From the NCBI RefSeq assembly GCF_047718555.1, contig NZ_JBDNRK010000074.1, positions 1-18,092 of the forward strand: a stretch of DNA of 18,092 nt. The letters run 5' to 3'. This stretch comes from Clostridium_I sp047718555. GTDB lineage: Bacteria > Bacillota > Clostridia > Clostridiales > Clostridiaceae. The notes beneath the pieces are model-generated. The model made no database searches and was not told the origin of the DNA. It saw nothing but the letters and a program-made list of their open reading frames with translations. The first letter of the stretch is position 1; each line of letters begins with the position of its first letter. This document shows, one piece after another, positions 6,476-13,209 of the stretch. The position numbers and the translations under genes are program-made.

Positions 6476-6618
6476 CTCTTATCAAGAGAGGTGGAGGGAT
6501 AGGCCCAATGAAACCCAGCAACAGTCAGCAATAGCTGAAAATGTGCTAATTCCTACAGTATTTTCTGAGAGATAAGAGGCAAACTGTTATAAGCCTCTTA
6601 TTTTTTAAGGGGTTTTTT
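6476..6618 (+). promoter_or_regulatory. SAM-I (S-box) riboswitch 2 with expression platform
   Basis: P1 is CTCTTATC (6476-6483) with GATAAGAG (6571-6578); the AAGAGAGGTGGAGGGA, GGCCC and TGAAACCCAGCAAC core matches riboswitch 1 closely while P3 and P4 differ in sequence. Two alternative downstream hairpins: 6572-6580 with 6593-6601 (9 bp perfect, shares the P1 3' strand), and 6591-6600 with 6606-6615 (10 pairs including two wobbles, 5-nt loop) running into T residues to 6618. In the classical scheme the first is the antiterminator and the second the terminator, giving OFF with SAM. It lies 96 bases before the metI start. Confidence 0.95.
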
Positions 6619-6637
6619 CAATTTAATAATGAATCTT

Positions 6638-6667
6638 ACTCAGTGGAAGTTTGTATTCCCGCTGAGT
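6638..6667 (+). other. leader hairpin before metI
   Basis: Nine-base-pair stem (6638-6646 with 6659-6667, one G-T pair) with a 12-nt loop between the riboswitch terminator and the ribosome site. No T-run follows. It may protect the 5' end of a processed metI mRNA; no known regulator is recognised. Confidence 0.35.
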
Positions 6668-6713
6668 TTAGATGAATTATCTAGTAATACATAATTTTTT
6701 AGGGGGAGATTTT

Positions 6714-7859
6714 ATGGGAGATCATTGTAGACGCTTAGAAACAATTATGGTACAGGGATGTAGAGAAAGAGAGGATACAACTGGGGCCATAAGTATGCCT
6801 ATATATCAAAGTGCAACCTTTAGACATAGGGGATTAAATAAAAGTACAGGATATGATTATTCAAGATCAGAGAATCCAACAAGAGAGGAACTTGAAAAAA
6901 CAATTGCAAAGCTTGAAGGAGGTAAAGCGGGTTTTGCTTTTTCTACAGGAATGGCGGCCATAGATGCAGTAGCAAGACTCTTTTCACCTAAAGATCACAT
7001 AATTGTATCGGAAGATTTATATGGAGGTACCTATAGATTATTTGAACAGGTATATAAAAAATATGGTGTTGAAACTACTTATATAGACACAACAAATATA
7101 GAAAAAGTTGAAGCTGTTTTGAGAAAAAATACTAGAGCAATTTTTATAGAAACCCCTTCAAATCCTATGATGAGAATAACAGACATAGAGAAAATAACAG
7201 CTATAGCAAGACCGTTAGAAATATTAACTATAGTAGATAATACTTTTCTCAGTCCGTACTTTCAAAGACCATTGCTTTTAGGGGCTGATATAGTAATTCA
7301 TAGTGGAACAAAGTTTTTGGGAGGACATAATGATACTCTTTCAGGAATTATAGTTGCAAATAAATTTATTGAAGAATTAAGATTCACTCAAGTATCTACA
7401 GGTGGAGTACTTTCTCCATTTGATAGCTGGCTTATATTAAGAGGAATAAAAACCCTATCCATAAGAGTTGAAAAGCAGCAGGAAAATGCAATTAAAATAT
7501 CTAACTGGCTTAATGAGTGTAAAGCTGTTAAAGATGTCTTCTATCCTGGACTTAAAAATCATAAAGGATATGACATATCAATTAAGCAGGCTACAGGTTT
7601 CGGATCAATGATTTCCTTTAATGTGAATGAAAAAGAAAGTATTGAAAGAGTGCTTGAAAAACTTGAAGTCATATATTTTGCAGAAAGTTTAGGCGGAGTT
7701 GAGAGTCTTATAACTTATCCGTATACACAGACTCATGCAGCTATACCGGAAGATATAAGAAATAGAATAGGTATTAAAGATACACTTTTAAGACTTTCAG
7801 TAGGAATTGAAAATGTGGAGGATCTAATAGAGGATCTTGATAGAGCTTTAAATTATTAA
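6714..7859 (+). CDS. metI: cystathionine gamma-synthase / O-acetylhomoserine thiolyase-type enzyme
   Basis: A 381-residue PLP enzyme of the Cys/Met metabolism family. PLP lysine Lys200 in HSGTKFLGGHND; phosphate contacts Tyr49 and Arg51 (YSRSENPT); Asp175 (VDNTF) holds the ring nitrogen. Stretches such as RHRG, FDSWL.LRG.KTL and AESLGGVES.ITYP.TQTH resemble B. subtilis MetI, which joins O-acetylhomoserine with cysteine (or sulfide). Start: the frame runs 14 codons further up to 6672, but AGGGGGAG at 6701-6708 places the start at ATG 6714. It is the first gene of the SAM-riboswitch operon and is followed 53 bases later by metC, the same order as in Bacillus. Which sulfur donor is used cannot be read from sequence. 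Confidence 0.9.
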   Translation: MGDHCRRLETIMVQGCREREDTTGAISMPIYQSATFRHRGLNKSTGYDYSRSENPTREELEKTIAKLEGGKAGFAFSTGMAAIDAVARLFSPKDHIIVSEDLYGGTYRLFEQVYKKYGVETTYIDTTNIEKVEAVLRKNTRAIFIETPSNPMMRITDIEKITAIARPLEILTIVDNTFLSPYFQRPLLLGADIVIHSGTKFLGGHNDTLSGIIVANKFIEELRFTQVSTGGVLSPFDSWLILRGIKTLSIRVEKQQENAIKISNWLNECKAVKDVFYPGLKNHKGYDISIKQATGFGSMISFNVNEKESIERVLEKLEVIYFAESLGGVESLITYPYTQTHAAIPEDIRNRIGIKDTLLRLSVGIENVEDLIEDLDRALNY

Positions 7860-7912
7860 GTTACTTAAATAAAAAAATTCAAAATTAATAAGATTGTAAG
7901 GGAGATAGAAAT

Positions 7913-9049
7913 ATGGATTTTGGAACAAAGCTTATTCATAATGGAAACGAAATAGATAAAAATACGGGAGCATTAAGTTTACCTATATATCATGCATCTA
8001 CTTTTCATCAGTTTGATATAGATAATTTTAGTAAATATGATTATTCAAGGTCTGGTAATCCTACTAGAGAAGCACTTGAAAACACTATAGCTGCTTTAGA
8101 AGAAGGAGATAGTGGGTTTGCATTTTCCTCAGGTATGGCTGCTATATCCTCAGTATTATCTATTTTCTCTTCAGGAGATCACATTTTAGTCTGTAAAGAT
8201 GTTTATGGAGGTACTTATAGAGTAACTTCCTCATTTTTTACAAAATTTAATGTGGAAACTACCTTCGTGGATGCTTCTAATATCGGAGAGATTAAGGAGA
8301 GAATAAAGAGTAATACTAAAGCAATATTTCTTGAAACGCCTTCTAATCCTCTTTTAAAGATAACTGATTTAAGAGCAGTTATAAAAGTAGCTAAGGAACA
8401 TAACATTGTAGTTATTGTGGATAATACTTTTATGTCTCCCTATCTGCAAAATCCTATTAAATTAGGAGCAGATATTGTAGTACACAGTGCTACAAAATTT
8501 ATTGGAGGACACAGCGATGTTATAAGTGGTCTTGTGGCAGTTAAGGGAAAAGAACTTTCAGACAAGGTGAAATTTGTACAGAATTCCTTTGGTGCTGTTT
8601 TAGGACCTCAGGATTGTTGGCTGCTGCTAAGGGGAATTAAAACCCTTAAGGTAAGGCTCGATTATCAGCAAAAAAGTGCACTGAAATTGGCAAAATGGCT
8701 TAAAGAGCAGCCGGAAGTGGTGAAGGTTTACTATCCTGGACTTCCTGAGCATCATGATAGTGATATACATCTTTCACAGACCAAAGGCGGAGGTGCAGTG
8801 CTTTCCTTTGAAACTAAGGATGACGATATTGCCAGAAATTTTATGAGAAAGGTTAAACTTGCAGCAGTAGCTGTTAGTCTTGGTGGAGTGGAGACTATAG
8901 TTTCTTATCCTGCTAAAATGTCTCATGCGGCCATACCTAAGGAAGAAAGGGAAGCTTTAGGAATTAAGGATAGTCTTATAAGAGTTTCTTTAGGTCTTGA
9001 AGATACTGATGATTTAATAGATGATTTTAAGAGGGCGCTTTCAATATAA
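7913..9049 (+). CDS. metC: cystathionine beta-lyase
   Basis: A 378-residue PLP enzyme of the same family as its neighbour, cleaving cystathionine to homocysteine, pyruvate and ammonia. PLP lysine Lys195 (HSATKFIGGHSD), Tyr44 and Arg46 (YSRSGNPT), Asp170 (VDNTF). The stretches FGAVLGPQDCWLLLRG and SYPAKMSHAAIPKEERE match what I recall of B. subtilis MetC and differ from the MetI-type equivalents next door, so the two are paralogues with separate steps. ATG with AGGGAG at 7899-7904. Together with metI it converts an activated homoserine plus cysteine to homocysteine under SAM control. A terminator follows directly. A side role in cysteine desulfuration or methionine gamma-cleavage is possible for this family. 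Confidence 0.9.
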   Translation: MDFGTKLIHNGNEIDKNTGALSLPIYHASTFHQFDIDNFSKYDYSRSGNPTREALENTIAALEEGDSGFAFSSGMAAISSVLSIFSSGDHILVCKDVYGGTYRVTSSFFTKFNVETTFVDASNIGEIKERIKSNTKAIFLETPSNPLLKITDLRAVIKVAKEHNIVVIVDNTFMSPYLQNPIKLGADIVVHSATKFIGGHSDVISGLVAVKGKELSDKVKFVQNSFGAVLGPQDCWLLLRGIKTLKVRLDYQQKSALKLAKWLKEQPEVVKVYYPGLPEHHDSDIHLSQTKGGGAVLSFETKDDDIARNFMRKVKLAAVAVSLGGVETIVSYPAKMSHAAIPKEEREALGIKDSLIRVSLGLEDTDDLIDDFKRALSI

Positions 9050-9056
9050 TAGCAAA

Positions 9057-9095
9057 GTGGTATAATTAATTTAAATTGATTATACCACGTTTTAT
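9057..9095 (+). terminator. terminator of the metI-metC operon
   Basis: A nearly complete 16-bp palindrome, 9057-9088 (GTGGTATAAT / ATTATACCAC arms plus an AT-rich centre), followed by GTTTTATTTTGTT. It starts eight bases after the metC stop codon. Confidence 0.85.
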
Positions 9096-9186
9096 TTTGT
9101 TGAAAATTTACAATAAGAGGAGGCGAATCCACAAGTAGACTTGATAAAATTTTCAATACTATAAAACTTTATACAAGGAGGATATA

Positions 9187-9747
9187 ATGAGCAAGTTACA
9201 AGAAATATTAGACTATAATCGAGCTTTTGTAGAAAATAAGGAATATGTTAAGTATAGGACATCAAAAGAACCAAATAAGAAGTTAGTAATTTTGTCATGC
9301 ATGGATACTAGATTAACAGAACTTCTTCCAAAGGCACTAAACATTAAAAATGGTGATGCTAAGATTATTAAGAATGCTGGTGCTTCTATAATGCATCCAT
9401 TTGGCAGCATAATAAGAAGTATTGTGGTTGCTGTTTATGAATTCAAAGCGGATGAAGTATTTGTAATTGGACATTATGGTTGCGGTATGAGTAACTTAAA
9501 TGGAGATGAAGTTTTAGAAAAAGCAATAGAAAGAGGCATCTCCGAAGAGGTTATAACAACTTTATGTAATGCAGGAATTGATATAAAAAAATGGCTGCAT
9601 GGTTTTGATTCTGTAGAGGAGTCTATTAAAGAGAGCGTGGAATTGATAAAAAATCATCCTCTAATTCCAAAGGATATAAAAATACATGGTCTAATAATAG
9701 ATCCAGAAACAGGAAAATTAGAAGTTATTGTTAATGGATATGAATAG
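9187..9747 (+). CDS. beta-class carbonic anhydrase
   Basis: A 186-residue cytoplasmic beta-carbonic anhydrase, interconverting CO2 and bicarbonate. Zinc ligands are Cys38 (SCMDTR), His96 and Cys99 (GHYGCGM); the Asp40-Arg42 dyad that gates the zinc is present, as is the NAGA segment at 63-66. It is of the short type, close to the small clostridial and mycobacterial-like enzymes, and lacks any targeting extension. ATG with a near-perfect AAGGAGG at 9175-9181. It follows the metI-metC terminator, so it is its own unit; a long-range hairpin (9100-9109 with 9147-9156) lies in its leader. In an anaerobe that fixes or evolves CO2 it would supply bicarbonate to carboxylases. Confidence 0.92.
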   Translation: MSKLQEILDYNRAFVENKEYVKYRTSKEPNKKLVILSCMDTRLTELLPKALNIKNGDAKIIKNAGASIMHPFGSIIRSIVVAVYEFKADEVFVIGHYGCGMSNLNGDEVLEKAIERGISEEVITTLCNAGIDIKKWLHGFDSVEESIKESVELIKNHPLIPKDIKIHGLIIDPETGKLEVIVNGYE

Positions 9748-9837
9748 CTATATGAAAATATTCAATCAACTCATCAAACTGGATTACGCCTATTAAAAAG
9801 TTCATTAGAAATTAAATGATGATAAAAATATAATTTT

Positions 9838-9950
9838 TTGTATATATTGTACGGTTTATTATATTTAGCACCACATCAATATTGGATGAGACGCACTATT
9901 CTTAATTATAAAAAAGAGTATTCATGCTTTACATGAATACTCTTTTTTAT
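9838..9950 (+). ncRNA. possible small transcript ending in a strong terminator
   Basis: A promoter-like pair TTGTAT (9838-9843), 16-bp spacer, TATATT (9860-9865) precedes about 80 non-coding bases that end in a perfect 19-bp hairpin (9908-9926 with 9932-9950, 5-nt loop) whose stem starts with A6 and ends with T6. The hairpin alone is a convincing bidirectional terminator, possibly for the carbonic anhydrase 160 bases upstream. The small RNA reading is speculative; no known family is recognised. Confidence 0.25.
9908..9950. terminator. 19-bp bidirectional intrinsic terminator
   Basis: Perfect stem 9908-9926 / 9932-9950, loop CTTTA, with A6 on one arm and T6 on the other, so it works in both directions. 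It is the only clear terminator downstream of the carbonic anhydrase gene. Confidence 0.85.
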
Positions 9951-10008
9951 ATAATTAAAAATTGAACTCATTAATCAAAGTATATATAAAATATCAATTA
10001 TATCATAA

Positions 10009-10179
10009 GATATTAGTCTGTTTGTCGTAAAGGGGTTTTGTAAAAAAACTTATGATGGTAAAATTATTGAAACAAAAGAACTGCTGAAAAATTCATTTTT
10101 AAATAATAAGATCAATATGCCCATGATTAAAAGGCTAAAGAAAATTATTATATATAGCTTGTACAAGATCACTTCATAA
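10009..10179 (+). pseudogene. possible gene remnant, unrecognised
   Basis: An open frame of about 56 codons with no start codon near its 5' end and no ribosome site, ending in TAA at 10177. Its composition (FVVKGFCKKTYDGK, then a basic C-terminus MPMIKRLKKI) looks more protein-like than the other frames here and no other frame is open across it. I do not recognise the family. It may equally be chance in AT-rich DNA. The rest of 9951-10294 shows only the region leading to the tspO promoter (TATAAT at 10271-10276 with no good -35). Confidence 0.2.
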
Positions 10180-10301
10180 GCTGATTATATATTCTACCGG
10201 AGAAAATAGTATGTTTCTGTGAAGTTTTTATTTCAATCATAATACAGACAAATATTAACTATACTATTATTATAATACAATCTCTGGAGGTATAATGATT
10301 T

Positions 10302-10799
10302 ATGGTTAATATATTCAAAGTTAATGATAAGAGTGAGATACTTAAAGCTTTCTTGAGTATTATTATTGTAGAAGCAGTAGGAGTATTGAGTGCTTTTTTG
10401 GGAAATGCAAATTCCAGTAGTTATGAGGCTTTAAAAAAGCCTGTAATTGCACCGCCAGCCTATGTGTTCCCAATAGTATGGCCCATTTTATATTTATTAA
10501 TTGGACTGGCTGCTTATAGGATATGGGAAACAGGTAAGCAGGGTAAGAATATAAGAAAAGCTTTATTATTGTATGTCTTTTTGCTTTTCTTCAATTTTTT
10601 ATGGGCAATTTTATTTTTTAGATTGAGATTATATGGACTTGCTTTTGTAGAATTGTTAATTCTATTCATATTTACAATGTCAACTACCTTTGAATTCTTT
10701 AAATATGATAGATTGTCAGGACTTCTTATGATACCTTACATAGCAGGAGTTTCCTTTGCAGCAGCTTTAAATTTTGCTATATGGTTTTTAAATTGTTAG
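10302..10799 (+). CDS. tspO: TspO/MBR-family membrane protein
   Basis: A 165-residue protein with five predicted membrane helices, the TspO (translocator protein, peripheral benzodiazepine receptor-like) fold. The family signature is clear at residues 46-75 (KPVIAPPAYVFPIVW followed by LY...G.AAYRIW), with NFLWAILFF (98-106) and the last helix AGVSFAAALNFAIW (148-161). In the last helix Gly149 stands where many members have Trp. Known members bind porphyrins and cholesterol-like ligands and are linked to stress signalling and tetrapyrrole handling. The GGAGG at 10286-10290 is 11 bases from this ATG; a nearer ATG at 10295 opens only a four-codon frame that ends inside the tspO start region. 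Monocistronic. Confidence 0.9.
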   Translation: MVNIFKVNDKSEILKAFLSIIIVEAVGVLSAFLGNANSSSYEALKKPVIAPPAYVFPIVWPILYLLIGLAAYRIWETGKQGKNIRKALLLYVFLLFFNFLWAILFFRLRLYGLAFVELLILFIFTMSTTFEFFKYDRLSGLLMIPYIAGVSFAAALNFAIWFLNC

Positions 10800-10970
10800 A
10801 TTAAAAGAATTTTATGTAGAAATATGGAATAATAAAATCTATAATAAATATTAGTAGGTACTGGCATATAGTCAGATAAATTCAGATCATAGTTACTGAA
10901 TGTTGTATAAATCAATATATTGTCAATAATTAAAACATAGGTAAGCTAAAGAAAACAGGAGGATAAAGCT

Positions 10971-11957
10971 TTGAAAGATGAAATACTAAGGCTTTTAAAA
11001 GAAAATACTGAAGATTTTATATCAGGACAGGAAATTAGTGAAAAATTTGGGGTTAGTCGTACTGCTATATGGAAATGCATAAATCAGTTGAAAATAGAAG
11101 GTTACGAAATTGAATCTGTATCTAAAAAAGGCTATAGATTATTAGACTCCCCGGATATATTAACTTATGAGGAAATATATGAGGGCTTAAATACTAAATT
11201 TATAGGTAGAAGAATTATTCATTTCGATAGTATTGATTCTACAAATTCTAAAGCTAAAGAATTAGCTTCCTTATTAGATGAAGATGGCACCGTTGTAATA
11301 GCTGAGGAGCAGACCATGGGCAAGGGGAGACTTGGAAGAAACTTTATATCCCCAAATAGAAAGGGAATATGGATGTCTATTATTTTAAAGCCAGATATTA
11401 ATCCCTTAAATGTATCTATGGTGACACAGATAGGTGCGGCAGCTATAAATAAAGCTTTTAGAGAAATGAAAATAGAAACATTAATAAAATGGCCCAATGA
11501 TATACTTTTGAATAAAAAAAAGCTTTGTGGAATACTTACTGAAATGAGCGCAGAATTAACTAAGGTAAATTTTATAGTAATGGGTATAGGAATAAATGTA
11601 AATTTGGATGAAGATGATTTTACAGAGGAAGTAAAAGAAACAGCTACTTCTTTAAAAATAGAGATGGGTAAAAAAATAAGTAGGAAAAAAATTGTAACAA
11701 GAATATTAAATAATTTTGAACCATTATACAGGGCCTTTGTGGAAAAAGAAGATATAGAAGAAGCCATAGCTATTTGCAGGGAAAGTTCAATTTTAATTGA
11801 TAGAGAAATTAAAGTTATTAAGAAGGAAAATTCTATAAGGGCAAAGGTAATTGATATAAATGATAAAGGTGAACTTATTGTTAAATATGAAGATGGCAGT
11901 GTGGAGAATTTAATATCTGGAGAAATATCCATAAGGGGATTAGAAAGTTATATATAA
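10971..11957 (+). CDS. birA: bifunctional biotin-protein ligase / biotin operon repressor
   Basis: A 328-residue group II biotin ligase. An N-terminal winged helix-turn-helix (about 1-60; SGQEISEKFGVSRTAIWKCI) would bind DNA. The catalytic domain carries the biotinyl-AMP loop GKGRLGR at 117-123 and KWPND at 173-177, then the C-terminal SH3-like domain (about 275-328). It attaches biotin to carboxylase carrier proteins and, with biotinyl-AMP, represses biotin genes. TTG start, fixed by AGGAGG at 10957-10962 with eight-base spacing; the nearest ATG is out of frame. No biotin operator palindrome was seen in its own leader. A strong terminator follows at once. It is unlinked here to bio genes or to a carboxylase. 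Confidence 0.93.
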   Translation: MKDEILRLLKENTEDFISGQEISEKFGVSRTAIWKCINQLKIEGYEIESVSKKGYRLLDSPDILTYEEIYEGLNTKFIGRRIIHFDSIDSTNSKAKELASLLDEDGTVVIAEEQTMGKGRLGRNFISPNRKGIWMSIILKPDINPLNVSMVTQIGAAAINKAFREMKIETLIKWPNDILLNKKKLCGILTEMSAELTKVNFIVMGIGINVNLDEDDFTEEVKETATSLKIEMGKKISRKKIVTRILNNFEPLYRAFVEKEDIEEAIAICRESSILIDREIKVIKKENSIRAKVIDINDKGELIVKYEDGSVENLISGEISIRGLESYI

Positions 11958-11972
11958 AACTATATGCAAGTG

Positions 11973-12012
11973 GCTGTCTCACAATGTATATGTACATTGT
12001 GAGACAGCTTTT
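11973..12012 (+). terminator. terminator of birA
   Basis: Perfect 16-bp stem, 11973-11988 with 11993-12008, four-base loop TATG, followed by TTTT and a pyrimidine-rich tail. It lies 16 bases beyond the birA stop. Confidence 0.88.
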
Positions 12013-12088
12013 CTACTATAAATAATTAGTAAAATCTGATTTTTAAGGAGCTCTTCTCAAATTTTAATGAACATTTATCTTTTCCTAA

Positions 12089-12193
12089 CTGAAAGGTTCA
12101 GACCTCCACCTCTAAGCGAAGCGAAGGTGGGATTTTCCAATCAGGTGGGGTAGACTCCCCACCTGATTTACCGATGTTTCAGCTTGCTGAAAC
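12089..12193. repeat. multi-hairpin repeat element, copy B
   Basis: Four hairpins in a row: 12089-12093/12097-12101 (CTGAA/TTCAG); 12106-12111/12125-12130 (CCACCT/AGGTGG, loop carrying AGCGAAGCG); 12139-12150/12157-12168 (12-bp perfect, AATCAGGTGGGG and its complement, 6-nt loop); 12176-12183/12186-12193 (GTTTCAGC/GCTGAAAC around CTTGC). The third hairpin and the CTTGC motif recur at 1-49. GC content is clearly above the surroundings. It sits between two convergent genes, five bases from the stop codon of the next one. It resembles a small non-autonomous element or the structured end of an IS200/IS605-type element, but no transposase or TnpB is here. Confidence 0.6.
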
Positions 12194-12197
12194 GAGT

Positions 12198-13043
12198 TCA
12201 CTTCTTTTGAGGAAGGCCATTATCCTTTATATATTCTGAAAGTCTATTTTCCCAATTGGGAAGTTCTATATCAAAACAGTTTTTTATGAGAGATATATTT
12301 AAAGAAGAGTTCTTCGGTCGTATTGCAGTATTTCGTAAAAAGTTTTCGGGCATTTCAAGTATACGTCTTTCTATGCCGGAATAATTAAAAATCTTTTTTA
12401 CCCAAGCAGATTTAGTTGTGCTTGAGGGGTTTCCACAATTGTATATTCCATATAAATCAGAGTGAAACATCTTTTCAATTACCCTGCATAAATCCTCTAC
12501 GTATGTAGGATTACCAGTTTCAGTACTGCATACAAACATGGATACATTGCTGTTATTAAGTACCTTATTTACAAAACAATTCTCTTCACCAAATAGCCAG
12601 CCAGTTCTTACAATAAAATATTTTTTGCACAGCGTTCTAATTAGTTTTTCTCCAGCAAGTTTTGTCTTACCATATATATTTACTGGAGAACATTTATCAG
12701 TTTCAAAATAAGGAGAATTTTTATTGCCATCGTACACGTAGGAAGTGGACAGATAAATTATTGGTATATTTAATATGCTGCAAGGATAAGCCGCATTTAG
12801 AGTGCCTATAGTATTTATAGTGTAGGCAAGAGATTCGTCATGCTCACAAATGTCAATATTACTCATGGAATCAAGATGAATTAAGATATCCGGTTTATTA
12901 TCCGTTATAATTTCATAGGTTAAATTTTTATCTGAAATGTCTAGTTCCTTTCGTGTAAAGCTATATATTTCATTTGTGTCTTTAAATCTATTTTCAATAT
13001 ATTTAGATAAGGGATTTTCAGCTCCTGTAATTAGGATTTTCAT
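12198..13043 (-). CDS. RmlD-like extended SDR (dTDP-4-dehydrorhamnose reductase family)
   Basis: A 281-residue NAD(P)-dependent sugar-nucleotide reductase-like protein. The family signatures are present: STSYVYDG (99-106, Thr100 in the catalytic place), Tyr124-x3-Lys128 (YGKTK), RTGWLFG (146-152) and a conserved TYVEDL (about 186-191). The N-terminal cofactor loop is odd: GAENPLS (7-13) replaces the usual GxxGxxG, keeping only the first glycine. No other rhamnose genes (rmlA, B, C) are nearby, so a solitary role, for example in spore or cell-wall glycans, is possible. Start: ATG at 13041-13043 with GGAGG (minus strand 13054-13058); an in-frame GTG at 13076 lies upstream of that site and is rejected. 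Activity is uncertain. Confidence 0.82.
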   Translation of the reverse strand: MKILITGAENPLSKYIENRFKDTNEIYSFTRKELDISDKNLTYEIITDNKPDILIHLDSMSNIDICEHDESLAYTINTIGTLNAAYPCSILNIPIIYLSTSYVYDGNKNSPYFETDKCSPVNIYGKTKLAGEKLIRTLCKKYFIVRTGWLFGEENCFVNKVLNNSNVSMFVCSTETGNPTYVEDLCRVIEKMFHSDLYGIYNCGNPSSTTKSAWVKKIFNYSGIERRILEMPENFLRNTAIRPKNSSLNISLIKNCFDIELPNWENRLSEYIKDNGLPQKK

Positions 13044-13114
13044 AGTAAAACTACCTCCTCGTAATAATGTAGTCACAATAAAATTATATGCAGTAAAAAC
13101 TTAAAATAGTGCTA

Positions 13115-13143
13115 TTGATTAAATTAACTAGTAGCGATATAAT
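13115..13143 (+). promoter_or_regulatory. promoter of helD
   Basis: TTGATT at 13115-13120, 17-bp spacer, perfect TATAAT at 13138-13143. Transcription would start near 13150, about 60 bases before the TTG start codon. A second TATAAT at 13155-13160 has no -35 partner. Confidence 0.55.
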
Positions 13144-13209
13144 TTTATTCTGTATATAATTCATTGATATTCATTTCATATGCCTAAACTTTTAAGTGAG
13201 GTGTTAATT

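Noticed and set aside
6672..6713. Upstream in-frame ATG extending metI by 14 codons
   Set aside because: No ribosome site before it, while AGGGGGAG at 6701-6708 is well placed for ATG 6714; the extension does not resemble family N-termini.
9100..9156. Hairpin (10-bp arms) enclosing an AGGAGGCG sequence in the carbonic anhydrase leader, considered as a riboswitch
   Set aside because: No match to any aptamer core I know, and the enclosed Shine-Dalgarno-like sequence has no start codon behind it; the real ribosome site is at 9175-9181 outside the stem.
10295..10309. Four-codon frame (ATG ATT TAT GGT TAA) overlapping the tspO start
   Set aside because: Could be a coupled minigene, but its ATG is only four bases from GGAGG and such short frames are common by chance; not called.
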